Shown here piece after piece: positions 1 to 12,073 of a stretch of DNA of 64,000 bases. The notes beneath the pieces are model-generated. The model made no database searches. It was given only the letters and a program-made list of their open reading frames with translations, and was not told the DNA's origin. How positions within the stretch are numbered: position 1 is the first letter of the stretch; each line of letters starts with the position of its first letter. This DNA comes from Lytechinus pictus (lineage: Eukaryota; Echinodermata; Echinoidea; Temnopleuroida; Toxopneustidae), in NCBI RefSeq assembly GCF_037042905.1, contig NC_087251.1, positions 40,296,373 to 40,360,372 on the forward strand, given 5' to 3'. Both the position numbers and the translations under genes were made by a program.

Positions 1-1195
1 AAAAACAGGTATAACGCATGAAGAGCTCACATCTTATAGACTTCTTCAATTTCTCCATGGCATCATTAAGAGGTAAAAATATATAGAGTGAAACGGGTAG
101 GGTGATGAAAAGTACTGGCAGGGGCAAGAAAATGGGTAAGACAGGGATAAGTGGATTTGAGATGGACAAGGAAATTGGTCTTCGGTAGGATTCCACCACC
201 TGCTAATAGGTGCTAAGAAAGTGCATTCAAGCTTTCAACCTAAAGCTCTTCCTATTGAAAAGCCGAGTGTGATGACATACATGACATAAGGGAGCGTGAT
301 AAGTATATAGATTCATCACCACTTAAGTTATCATTTCATCGGATGCGAAATTTTCGATGAGTACTTTGTTTGACAGACAACATCATGTTTTAAATTGATA
401 TGTGAAGAAGATCGACGACTGACGAAAGTGGGGTAGAATGAACAGAAAAACAGAATGCCAACTTGAAAACTTTAACCGATCCCGCAGCTAGATAGCAGGA
501 GTTTGAATTATTCTGACACATTTCCCTATATTTGTCTTTGAAGTTATTTATTACCCCCTTATACATCAAAGCTTCATCACGAAAGGAACATTTGAATGTA
601 ATAAAACTAAACAAGGGAGACGGTACTGAATTAGAAGTGGTACGCAAACAACAAACGTGCAAAAAACAATATGATTCATTTGTGTATTTAAAAAAAAACG
701 GGTTCGTAGAAATTATTTAGTTGCATACAATGATCTTTTTCAGGATAACAAACATCGCCCAGAATGTTCAAATTTTAGGACAAAATACATAAAATAAAAT
801 AAAAATTAGCTCGCGCTTCGCATTATACAAATAAGGATTATGATATTAAATACTTATGTTGATTTAAAAGCTAGGAAGTGACTATTAGGACTACCCCTTC
901 AAAGAAACAAACACGAATCATCTTCGAGCAGCCGATCGGCGAAACTATGGCTGAAAAAATTTCTGCCCCCCCCCCCTATTGGCGAAGGCTGGATCCGCCC
1001 CTGTTGGTCTATTTTTTTATAGTTATATCAGGTATACCAACCCATCCATGTAACTAGACAAAACACCAAATTGATTGTGTAATAATTCTTACTCTTGTAT
1101 ACATGTATTTTGAAAAATTGACTATATAAAAATCCTTTGGAGGACAAAAAGAAAAATCATACATCAAATGGTATATGTGTAACGTTTGATCTTAC
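1..1195 (-). other. Intron 1 of the PKDCC-like gene (partial)
   Basis: Follows the donor at 1195-1191 on the minus strand. No kinase exon is recognisable. It holds AT-rich sequence and fragments of dispersed repeats: a poly-C run near 966 next to a 'cgaaggctggatccgcc' motif that recurs in other forms near 5120 and 58310. Confidence 0.5.
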
Positions 1196-2419
1196 CTTTA
1201 CAATGTTAGGGTGGCGAAGTTGGTGAAGAAGTGCAGTCTCTTTCAGGAGTTTGTAGTTGGCCAGTTGGATGCAGTCTCGTTTCGCCATCCCCCTATCCAA
1301 GCAAGCCGTAACATCATTGCCTTCCGTCCATACCGACTTAACGGCCACCCATCTACCATCCCTCAGCTCCACCCTCTCAACCCGTTTGGTGTAGCCTGAT
1401 CCTACCAGCTCTCGGCTATTTATATGGGCTAAGTCCTCGCATCCGAGGTACGGCTCGTCCAAGTTCAAAGCCGCATTGGTCTCCGCCTCGATGGACGGCT
1501 GGTTGAGGGTGGTGGCCGCAGCAACAGGGTTGGTAGAAATTAAATCGGATACTGATAATCTTTTTTGTGAATTATCCCAAGATTGATCATGTTGATAACC
1601 TAGAACATTTTTCAAGTCACTCGATTTTTCAAAGTGTTTGTCTAGGCTTCCTTTGGTCTCATTTTTAGCTTTTTTAGACTTGTGGTGATGGCCTGGTGCT
1701 AAATGTTTTCTCATTGATAGGGTTGAAGCAGACTGATGAAAAATTATTTCTTTATTATCATCATCATGATACGACCTTTTCTTGTTTTCGTTGTGTGGTG
1801 TTCTAAGCAACGCCATGGCATCTGGCATATCTGCCCTTTTCATTGATCTACTTTTTGGTGTATTTCTTGAAATCGCTCTCGTCTTATTACTTTTACTGGC
1901 CTTGACATCAGGTATAGTTTGATCGTCTCGAGTTATAGCACCGCTGCTGCCGCTCTTGCTGTGTCCATGGTGTCTACCAGGTCCATGGCTGGTCCGAGCA
2001 TCCATCAAACGGCGCTTGAGGCGGTGCTCATTGCCCTCCACTCTTCCCTCGTCAAGCAGATGCTGGTGGTGGTGGTGATGATGCCGAGAGTCCAGCTCAC
2101 GTCCACCATCCATGCCCTTCTTTCTTGCATTCATTGTTTCTAATCTTACTTTAATTCGCTCCTGATGGTGTAAAAGTTCCATTTCCAGCTTCGCTGCCAT
2201 TTCCAATAACTCTTCCTCTCGTGATCTCAATCCTTGTTTTTCCTCAAGGATTTCTCGATTTTGAATGACTGTAATATCGCGTCTATCATCGTCATCGTCG
2301 TCGTAAACCGCCACAATCATAAGAAAAAGGAATGTAAATATTAAAGGCATCCATAAATAATTAGGCATCGAGATGACAAAGCGATTCCGTTTCCTACGAA
2401 TAAAGCAAAAATTCCTCAT
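1196..2419 (-). CDS. PKDCC: PKDCC/VLK-like secreted protein kinase, first coding exon (partial)
   Basis: Open frame from ATG (2419) to a clean donor CTTTAC/GTAAGATC in minus orientation (last exon base 1196), giving 408 whole codons. Residues 21-39 form one hydrophobic segment after a basic N-terminus, a type II signal-anchor. Residues 40-45 are a run of Asp, about 50-95 look coiled coil, 113-120 are His-rich, and to about 320 the chain is basic and low-complexity. Kinase homology starts near 325 (YLGCEDL). It has a G-loop-like VGSGYTK, the beta-3 VAVK (Lys361), a YKLLKETALL helix C with Glu394, and HPNIVK at the exon end. This order matches the PKDCC (vertebrate lonesome kinase) family, tyrosine kinases of the secretory pathway and extracellular space. 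The catalytic loop and DFG must be in exons left of base 1. The stalk is much longer than in vertebrate PKDCC. The family call is from motif recognition, not a search. Confidence 0.85.
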
Positions 2420-5400
2420 TTTGGAGCTTCTTTGTTGTACTCAATACTCGTAATGGATTCAGGCAATTTCAATTCTTTCCAAGCACCATTTGAAAATAAA
2501 ATCAGTTATTTCATCCTCTGCAACAAACTATCGAATCCTTGTCAGTAACTCAATTATATCAATTCAAATTTCCTTTTCAGTTGAGAGGTTTTGAAGACTT
2601 ATATATGATCCATTGGGCTGAAAAATATTTCCCGTCGACCCCACATCATTTAAGAGCGAAAAATTAAATCAGCGAGATTCGTGTCCGACATGATGCTTGG
2701 TGTGATTATTATTGAAATAAACTGTTCATCTTGAAATCACTCACTACACAGATCAAAGCCAATGCATGCAATTCAACATTCAAGCGAGGAAATATGATCT
2801 GATTTACCAACTTGAATGGGGATAAAGATTTGCGCAAATCCGAGCAGTTTTTCAGTTCTCACGTAGAGGTCATGTCGACAATTTAGAGTTAAGCAATATT
2901 TCTTTTTATAAAAACGCTTTTTGTTAATAAACAGGCCAGCCTAGGCTGTTGACCACGTAAAACCCAGGGTAATAAAACTGGTGTATGATGAGTTCCTTTG
3001 TCAAAATAGTGCTGATTAACTTTGACGACCTGGTATCCATCATTTAAAAAAATGCTACATCAGAGAAAAAAAATCAACATCCATTTAATTTTGTCTGTTC
3101 AATGAGGAAGACATTTATTACAATAGTCCTATTTCCACAAATTCGTCATGAATGTACAACGGAAAAACACCAACAGTTAAGATCAATTTTTGTTGTATTG
3201 CAATGACGAAATAATCGCCAAATTCCAAGCACTGCCACCAAAGTATCCTTTCCAAATTAATAATCACCAACTGTCCAGTTTAGTCGTTGCATTATGACAG
3301 AACATGAGAGGCGAGTCAACTAAATCATCCCTTCCATCTCAAGTTTAGAGAGCTGACAGTTTGGTGTAACATTATTTCCCCCACGGCATGAAAACGACTC
3401 CATCAAGTTGAGAAGACCAAACTATACGCTGTGTTCGCCGCCAGCTCAAGAAGTTAAATGAATTGTAAGAAAAATCGCACTCCTGACCCGACCGCCCAGA
3501 CAAATGCTCGCATTTTGAGGTGAGCTCACTTTGCATCAGTGAGCGCATAAAAAAGAGTCGCATATTCAAAGAGAAGGATTTGAGAAAGCACTTATCATGT
3601 AGTGTGAATTCGCAGTTTTATTGCTTATTTTGTGTAATATTGATAATGTTCAAGCAGCAAAGCCGACCCTGTCACGTAATCAAATAATTTCTCATCAATA
3701 TCCGTGATCTGTGCTTTCATGTTGTCACGATCTCCCTCCACTTCTAAATTATATTGTTGAAATATACCCACATTGAAGGCTTCGTTCGAAAGAAGAACAC
3801 TGGAGCTGCCGAATATGAATTAAGCGCCTGATATAAATGGCGTTCCAATATCTTTTTTGGAGTTACACATACACGATTATGTTAATGATGATGTCGATCA
3901 GATGTTGACTCAATGAGGCCTGTAACAAATTTATTCCCATGTCTAAAAGGGAGCTTTACAGGGGTCTGGGAACGATTTTTTTTTTTGTGGGGGGTGCTGA
4001 TGTAAGTTTGAAAAGCAAAAAATTAAGGTAATTTCTGTTGCACTGTTCCATTTTTTAATACAATTTCCAAAATACTGGAGGGTGCTGCCTATAGAGAATA
4101 ATACACGCAGCACCCCCAAGGTAAATTTGGGGGGTGTTAGCAACACCCCCAGCACCCCCGCTTCCCAGCTGCCATGGAGCTTTATTCATCCTAATGATTG
4201 TTCATGTCTTTTTAGAAGTAAGAAAAACGATGAAATTGTAATTATCATAATAGTCATAACAAGAGCCAATCATGCAAAACTGGAAACGTTAGGCCTACTT
4301 TATGTCAAACAGATATTCAATCAAATTTTCATTTCCTATCTCACTACAAGTAACATAATTAATGGAAACCTGATGTTTGCCTACATTATTGGGCACTTTG
4401 TTGATAAATAGATAGAAGGGATTGCAATGAATATTGGTTCTGATAGTCAAAGACGAATTGCAGAACGTGACTCATCCCTGTAGGCTACACAGTCAGTAGG
4501 TTGGTATTGATAAGTCACGATATCACAGAAGTCTAAGTTTCGAGATCAAGGGATGCTGAACGGGAGAAATCCTACCTGTACGCATCACGTGACTTAACTT
4601 TGTGTACCGACATGGCGAGATGAAAAGGTAAAAGCAACTCTTCTACTTTCTACTCCTGACAGATAAGACGGCTAATTGATCCACCGACAATGGAAGGGGA
4701 ACTGCTTGTGAAAAATCTGGGTGAGAGCTGCGAGCGGACAAACTGAACTCATTAGGGCCTGTTATATCGCTCTTTTGTGTATTCACTTGAGTTTAGCGCA
4801 AACAATTAAAGAATAGATAGACTAAACCTCCACCTTTCAAGGATTGACAGTGATTGAAAGCAAAGTATCTTTCTCAAAGAATTAAATAGAGGGATGGAAG
4901 AAAAGTGGTTACGACGGAAAACATTCACTTGAAAGCAAAGTATCTTTCTGAAGAAAATAAACAGGGAGTTGGAAGAAAAGTGGTTTTGATTGAGAAACAT
5001 TCGCTTCGCTGATTTTCATTGCAAATGATAGGTATTTCGTTTCTATAATCACTCTTCAATAAGGCTATACATTCAAGATAAGACATTGCATGCTAAGCAG
5101 GAAGGGGGAGGGGGTAAACAGTGGCGGTTCCAGCCTTCGCCAATTGGTCTATTTTTCATAAATTTTATTGTTTTTCAGTCTCAAAACCTCTAAATTTTTA
5201 GTCGCTCGGATGATACCAAAGAAAATTTGAAATTCAAATGAAAACGTGAATAAAAGTGGCAAAGAAAATTACCTTTTTTAATCAAAAGAGATTGGATTCA
5301 TTTTAGTTTGCTTGTAAAAGGGAATAAGTCCACAATGATAATTAAAAAAAAATATATAGAAAAAACTTGAAAATAGGTAGATTTCTTTATACCCAATGTT

Positions 5401-6390
5401 ATGTGCACCTGATAGGGTAGTACATCATGACAATTTAGTTTCTCATAAGAATATTGCAATAAGTGAGAATAAAAAATATGTTTTTTCTCGGAATGGTCCA
5501 AAATGGACCTAACCCCTTCTGCAACCAAACTCTTCACTGATTATCCAAGCGTGGAGACATATACCACATACATTAAAATATGGTATCAAATTAATTTGGA
5601 GAAAATACTATTTCCAGCCATATATAATTATTATGCGTTCATTACATATTTTTTCCTAAAATTTGTTTTTTTGAGGTGTCAGTTTTTTTTTCTCACACGG
5701 TATTTTGTATCTGGATTTGATCAATTGAATTTATTATTAAAAAAACCCACTATATATTATACGCATGAAATAAGCTATGTCGATCATTAATAAAGTTTCC
5801 AGACTGACCTTGCCGTAAGCTATGAATAAGAGTGTTTATCTTAGCTAAAAATTAATCTTTACATTGAAAAAGGAAATCAAGCTGGGTCACATTATTCTTT
5901 TATAGTAAAAGATGTTGTGCTCATTTTAGATAATTTTGTTAGCAATATTCCTTAATAAAATATGTGTCCACAAAAATATACAGCTCCGATACCACAATAA
6001 ATACTTAGCGATATTTACAATCGCAATAAACTTGCAAGCTATCCAATTCAGTATTGAATGAAATTTGAGTACTTTTGAGAGCAAGTTTCAACATTTTGTA
6101 AAGAATGACATATTTGTTACACAGTCTATTATTCAGATCGTACCGAGGAATCATATCAGAAAATTGAATCTCACCGCGAACTTTAACACGCTGAAAGGAA
6201 ATGGGGCGGTGAATGATTATCATGATTATTGTTAATACCAAAAGTACAAAACGATAACATACCCTGATTATGAAAGGTGAATAATGTAGGTGGACATTGT
6301 GGAGGCAGTGAAGAGAATTTTATGATTATTAATATTTGGTAGTGACATATGTGAATCACCCGGGTGAATGATCAGTTTCAAGAGCAACTC
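2420..6390. other. Intergenic / 5' flank of the PKDCC-like gene
   Basis: No convincing coding exon. The first few hundred bases should include the PKDCC 5' UTR and promoter (minus strand), but no TATA box or CpG island stands out. A palindromic GGGGGTGCTG/CAGCACCCCC repeat lies at about 3985-4160, and a duplicated 'cttgaaagcaaagtatctttct' type sequence at 4850-4960. Confidence 0.4.
3985..4160. repeat. Small inverted repeat with GGGGGTGCTG ends
   Basis: Left 'tggggggtgctgatg' near 3990 and right 'cagcacccccg' near 4150, with extra copies of 'ggtgctgc' and 'gcagcaccccc' between. This looks like a short MITE-type palindrome. Exact ends are not fixed. Confidence 0.45.
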
Positions 6391-6397
6391 TACTCTA

Positions 6398-6545
6398 TTA
6401 AAGGGAAATCCAACCCAAATAAAAACTTGTTTATAGAGGAAAAAGAAAAATCAGATAAGTTGATAGGTGATGGTTTGAACAATATCGGACAAACTTGCTG
6501 GTAAACGCCAAGCTGGTATATAACCAATTACCTATAGGAATGACG
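6398..6545 (+). repeat. Fragment of a dispersed TIR repeat (AAAGGGAAATCCAACCC family)
   Basis: 'ttaaagggaaatccaaccc' followed by 'aataaaaacttgtttatag' reappears reverse-complemented at about 54420-54592 ('aacaagtttttatttggatt' then 'gaattcccct'). Two copies in opposite orientation support a dispersed element. Only one end is clear here. Confidence 0.55.
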
Positions 6546-6618
6546 TCTAAGTTAATCAGTCAGGCTGACCTTATAAACCACATAAACCACAGATATTAGT
6601 ATTACTCTTGGGAGACAA

Positions 6619-6694
6619 TGGCAGAGTGGGGATTCGAACTCACAACCTTGCGGTTATGAGTCCAATGTCGGACCACACGACCCTGACATCTGCT
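6619..6694 (-). repeat. tRNA-like head of a SINE, or tRNA pseudogene
   Basis: On the minus strand there is a B-box-like GAGTTCGAATCC, preceded by a plausible anticodon arm and an A-box-like GTGTGGTCCGA. The acceptor strands pair poorly and the anticodon arm is irregular, so a functional tRNA gene is unlikely. SINE heads of similar build occur elsewhere in the window. Confidence 0.5.
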
Positions 6695-7425
6695 TTCTGT
6701 TCACTCCATTCTTTATAGAGGCTTCAAAGTAGAAAATGAATGGCAATTGTGTCGTCATTATCATCATCATCATTGTTATTATAATTTTTAGTTTATCATA
6801 TTTTCATCATCATTATCATCTGTACTATTATTATGGTTATTTCATCAGTATATTAAGGATTGATTTTCATTATTATCATCGGAAAAACAAATATCATGTT
6901 GTTCATCAAATATCTTGATTTTAATTTTAAAATATTCTATCAGAATATGAAAAAAAATTGACTGATTGATTGATTAATTGATAACAAATTTATTTCATTT
7001 CAATTTTTTTTTACAAATTTACAAAGTAAAGCGAACAATAATACAACATAATGAAATGAATTGAATTGGGAACCTTCTGGCGCACAAACATAGCTTGTTA
7101 ATGAAGGTTTCATTAAATAAATTAGTATAAGAATACAGTATCGATACAAAATTCAAAATATTTACAATATACAAATCATCATATCTTCCATAAATGCCTG
7201 TAAAATATTAATAAGGCTTTTTATCATATTCTCCCAAATAAAAGACAAACAAGGCTGCATAATATTAAGATATGACAAGAAAAGTGAAAGGGACACACCG
7301 GAAACAAAACTTTACAAGAACAGGACATAATTCTTAGCTTTATTCTAATTCTTATAAGGCCTTAATAAATAATGCGACCGTGAAGCGCGAACACGTTTTT
7401 TTTTCTTAATTTCATGTATAAACCC

Positions 7426-7560
7426 GGGCGCCGTTTCATAAAGCTGTTCGTAAGAGCGACTTTAAGGACGAACGGTGAACCTTTCTTGCGCGCTAAACCA
7501 TCGCCAATGAATCTACCATTTACCACAAGAAAGGATCCCCAGTCGTTCTTAAAGTAGGGT
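7426..7560. repeat. MITE with GGGCGCCGTTTCATAAAGC end (decayed)
   Basis: Starts with 'gggcgccgtttcataaagct', then 'gttcgtaagagcgacttta', and has the partly complementary half 'ccagtcgttcttaaagtag' after a short loop. The left half folds onto the right half. The right terminus is eroded. An ORF of 138 codons across it is incidental. Confidence 0.6.
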
Positions 7561-7867
7561 GGTATTATCTGAGCAGTATCATGAACGAGATGCGTAGGCC
7601 TATACTTGTAATGCCAGCGAGAAGCACGAGCCGAAATTCTTAATATCACAGAAAAGTATTGTTTAGTCAAGAAGATAATTTTTGGAAATGTCATATGAAA
7701 AACACCAGACACTTTGAAAATGTTCTGAAACATATATTGTGCTTTCGATGATACCGTGAACAAATAAGAGTCGAGCAAAGTTATATATCTCGCTGAATTT
7801 CATAAGGAGTCCTGAACACAATAATTACATTCTTCCATTCATAAATTCATTTAATTTAATTCAATTT

Positions 7868-7977
7868 CATCCATCCATCCATCCATCCATTCATTCATTC
7901 ATTCATTCATTCATTCATTCATTCATTCATTCATTCATTCATTCATCCATTCATTCATCCATTCATCCTTTCAATTC
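7868..7977. repeat. ATCC/ATTC microsatellite
   Basis: Uninterrupted (ATCC)n grading into (ATTC)n, then an imperfect mix of the two tetranucleotides. Confidence 0.95.
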
Positions 7978-8289
7978 ATCCCGGCATTCATCGGGGCATT
8001 CATCCATTATCTCTATGATATGACTTACAGCAGTATCTTTGCTTATTTTTACAGTACTCATGCCACTTGTGCGTCTTTCAAAGAGTTGCGATCCGAGTTT
8101 ATTCAAAAAATTTTCTAGAAACGATGTATTCACACATTCTTTATTTCCTTTAAATAAATTTAGTGTGCTTCTTATTGTTCACAAAGTAAATTGTGCAAAT
8201 TTCCTGTGGAAAAATTACCGAAAAATTATGACATTGATCAATCCATGGAGGTAGAAAAAACGGGGCACTGGATTTCCACTTAATACTTG

Positions 8290-8398
8290 TTCGCGTGCGC
8301 ATGCGCCGCGCGGGTGTTTTGCATTGCATTTGAAGTCGAGTGTTGTCGACGGTTTACAGCGAGCCAGCAAGTGACTAGGGACAATTCCGTAAGTTGAA
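8290..8398 (+). promoter_or_regulatory. Candidate promoter with NRF1-like site and possible non-coding first exon
   Basis: GC-rich patch in AT-rich sequence with the palindrome TGCGCATGCGCC (8296-8307), the NRF1 consensus. About 90 bases on, 'gacaattcc/gtaagttg' (donor after 8398) could end an untranslated first exon. It could feed the first coding exon of KNL1 at 12037, since the reading frame does not constrain a 5' UTR exon. No transcript evidence. Confidence 0.4.
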
Positions 8399-9189
8399 GA
8401 ATGGATTATTAAGACAAAATCTTGAATTATTGAAGATGAATTGATAGTATGAATTCGTATTTCGTGCTAATTGAGCCGATATAACTCCTCAAAAAAAAGA
8501 AGAAGAAGAGATAACGTCAGCCTTACTCAGTAGTAGCCGTTTGTTTAGGGACCGGCGATTCCCATCCATTGCGTTTTGTGTGTGTGTGATGGTGTGGATG
8601 GATTGAACATAGTGATACTAGAGTCTAGAGAGAAGCGATGCCGATCACTCTAGGCGACACCCCAATACTTACCCGTGCTAATAAACTGGGACTCCACTCA
8701 CGCGCATTTGGGCCGCCCTAGCTTAGAACTAAGCAATATTATCTAGAAATTGTTACATTTGTAGTCATTAAATATGTTCTATTAAATAAATTGATAATGT
8801 TTAATCGGTACTCACCGGTTCTTTTGTTGCATTTTCAGACCATTTCTCACAATTCTTCGTAAATATTTGCGGCAAATTTTGTCGCCATAGACAGCTTAGC
8901 ATCCATCTTTATTGATAAATGGAGCGCCCTTTACGATAGTTGTTAATGCCGCGGAGAAATCGTTAGGCATTTTGGCCTGTGTTCAAGGCGTTCTTTCTGT
9001 TTTATTTTTTATATTGAAGATTGTGCATTTGTTGAATAGCGCCGTCTACGTCAGGTATGAGATCGAGTGTATAAATACACTCTTCCAAAATAATTATGAT
9101 TCCGACCTGGCGCTGTTTAACTTCAATCTCTTTCACCTAAATTAGCGATGAATGCTAGCATTATAAAATATATATTATTAACGTCTGAC

Positions 9190-9311
9190 GAAAAGAATAA
9201 CCAACCGATCAGCTGACGAGAACGCGAATCACGTGATCTTCATATCAGCTTCGATCGCGAGTCAGAAGAGAAGAGCAGCTGCCCAGAAAATCAGGAAAAA
9301 GCCGTGAAAAT
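9190..9311 (+). promoter_or_regulatory. KNL1: Candidate KNL1 5' UTR exon / promoter
   Basis: CpG-containing stretch with an E-box CACGTG near 9231, ending in 'gtgaaaat/gtaagttc', a near-perfect donor after base 9311. Joined to the acceptor at 12036 it would give an untranslated leader before the KNL1 ATG at 12041. The unspliced ATG at 9310 is followed at once by TAA, so it cannot be the start. The 5' end is only estimated. Confidence 0.5.
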
Positions 9312-10817
9312 GTAAGTTCCCCTTCATTTCTTTCATTTTTTTGTTGTTGCTAACGATGCATTTACACTATAAAATTATAATTTAAATAAGAGAAAGGAAT
9401 ATAGCTTGTACTTGTGATATAATATATAAATATCCTGTTCTCAGAGATTTCTAACCAAAAATACTACTGATGTCGCCTATGAGGTCCATACATGTAATGT
9501 TGGACCTCATTGGTACTAGGAGTGATGCCGATGCGGGCGCGGTCGGCCCTAACGTAACGACTCTAAAGTTTGACTTTCTTTAAATATGTTTTATTCATTT
9601 TCAAAGGGTTACAAACATCAAATCAGTATACATGTAGCAAAAGAAAAATAAGCAGCGAAAATAAATAACAATAGACTAGTAGTAGTAGTAATACTATAGA
9701 ATTTAAAAGTGCCAAAGTGTCAGCCATGTCAGCCGTCTGTTTCGTCTTTCGAGGAGTTTTTTAAAATAACATTTTTATTTTTTTTTTATTTCTCGTCGTA
9801 TTGTAGGGTCCTAAAGCTATGCACCACTCCATTGCGCATGCAATTCCATGGCAATGGCAAATTAAATGCGCACTCTAGCTTTTTTGTGGGTGTGTGAAGC
9901 TGTGACTGCACTGCAGACATGGCAGAGAGTGATGAACAATCCCTATTCAATTTTTCTAGAGAGGCTGCAATAAATCCTTGGATGCAGAGAAAACCAACAA
10001 ATGATTGGAATTTTAGAGTTATATTCACTTTAATGTCATATTTTCCTATACTAATACGAACATATTTTAGAAATTGAGGCACAGAAATTACTAATTCATT
10101 TGCATGATAAATCGAGTGCGTATCTTTAGTTTAGGACCCCTTCTAATTCTATATCAGACGGCAAAATCAAGAGGCATTTGGAAAACACGGCGGGATTTTC
10201 GTATTAGTGAGTTTTGTGATATTTTCTTCTTGGTTAAGGATCTTAAAAATATTCATTACAAAATAGTGAAAGATAATTTCTTCAAATATTAAAATTTGCA
10301 TAGTTTTTAACTTTGTTTCGTTTGAAAACAAAGTGCGTACATGTAGCTTTAGGTCCCCCCATCATACACAGACGGCTCGCTATCCTGCAGCCACCATTAG
10401 GGGGTTAACAATGCAAAATCCCCCTGACGGGGCTCATCGATTTTTTCTTTATTTCATAAAAATATTTAAAAAGATAAAGATTATTATTTCGTTTAGGCCT
10501 GAAATGCACCAAAACAGGAAAAAATAAACTTAAAAGGACAAAAAATAGTGACTTACTTCGGCTGGCGCATAATTCCACTTCCCTGGTTTTAATGTCATGT
10601 CATGTACATCCATATTGTAAACACTGCAATACAATAGGCTTGACCCTTGAACCCGCTTCGATATGACGTACACGTACGTAGCTTCGATGAGCTGTATTGC
10701 GAAGTGCTGTTTTGAAGAAAAAATCATGGATTAAAATTTTTTTATGAAATAAAATTTAAATATTGATTGTACATAATTATTACAATAATAATTATTATTA
10801 AAATTTGACAAGTTAAA

Positions 10818-11180
10818 AAAAAGATGGTCACTAAAAATGAAAGTCATTTTGGTCGTGTAACATTTGGCAAGCCCCCCCCCCCCAAAAAAAAAGGTTATCA
10901 CTAAAAAAAATGAAGGTCATTTTGTCCCATGTAAAATTTGGCAACCCCCCAAAAAAAAAATGAAAATAGGTCTAACTATTAATGATCAACGGTTATTTTG
11001 TCTCGCGTAAAATTTGACAAATAATAATAAAGAAAGGTTGCAAGCCACTAAAAAAGAAGGTAATTTTGTCCTGCGTAATATTTGGCAAGCCCCCGACCCC
11101 CCCAAATAAAAAGGTTGTCACTAAAAATGATCGAAAGTCATTTTGTCCCCCGTAAAATTTGACAAGCAAAAAAAGGCCAA
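10818..11180 (+). repeat. Degenerate minisatellite, about 70-80 bp units
   Basis: Five imperfect units share the order 'ggtcactaaaaatgaaagtca', 'ttttgtcccatgtaaaattt' and 'ggcaagccccccc' plus an A run. It lies upstream of the first KNL1 coding exon. Confidence 0.75.
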
Positions 11181-12036
11181 AAAGAGAAAAGAATATACAT
11201 ACTATGTGAGCAAAATATCCCCAAGTCCGAACAAAAAATACACATTTTCACCAAGTCCAAATGACATAGTATTTATGCAATTTTGGTGATATCTCTCTAT
11301 TATTGGTTGGTTTTCTTCGATAAGTTGTTACAGCCGAAACAATTCTCTACAAATAACTTGGAATATTTTTCAATTTTGACAACAACATAGCGAAAATCCC
11401 ACTGCTGTGAAAGTTATGGTGCCTTGCATTGTGCAATTTCCAGCCAATCATTTTGGGTAAAATTGTCTTCTTTTTCTGGAAATTTTCACAGTGTAGTATG
11501 TGCCTCATGTAAACATATTCATCATCATAATCATAATGATTATTAAATCACCATTTTAATGATCAGTTTTGTCAGGATCAAAATTTATTCCCATGATTTC
11601 TATGATAAATACGATCAAGATCATACAAAATCCATTTTATATTACATCCATCAACATTGAATGAAAAATTACGACAGACCAACTTATTCGTCCTCATCAC
11701 AAATTAAAATTATTAATATCAAATTATCATTCAAATTATTGAATTTTAGTAATTCAGTGACATTGTCACTGTATACAGAAAAGGTGGTAATAATTTTCCT
11801 GAATGTAACACTGCCATCATGACTTCAGTCATGGCAAACAGATGTTAGGAAGATCGGTCTACATGACAATTGAATTTGAAACCATGCAGTGTTTTACATT
11901 TAGCATGTACTGCCACCGAGCGAGTCTTTGGAAATATTCAAAATTTTAGCACGCCTCAAATTTCTTGTTTTAACATGTTAGTCTGATTTTGACATTTTCA
12001 ATATTAATGCTTTCTTATCAATATTTTTATTCACAG

Positions 12037-12073
12037 CACAATGGCTAGTAGGAAAAGGAAATCTCTGTCTTCT
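12037..12073 (+). CDS. KNL1: KNL1 coding exon 1 (start codon)
   Basis: Acceptor 'tttattcacag' precedes 12037 and donor 'gtaagt' follows 12073. ATG at 12041 gives MASRKRKSLSS, basic, ending in the first Ser of the SILK motif. Ends in phase 0. Confidence 0.9.

Noticed and set aside
6619-6694. Functional tRNA gene
   Set aside because: B-box is good but the acceptor arms mismatch and the anticodon arm is irregular; better explained as a SINE head.
7362-7778. 138-codon minus-strand ORF
   Set aside because: It runs across a palindromic MITE-like repeat, has no splice or domain support, and its composition is that of the repeat.
9310-9315. ATG at 9310 as the KNL1 start
   Set aside because: It is followed directly by TAA and lies across a strong splice donor; the start at 12041 gives the SILK-containing frame.
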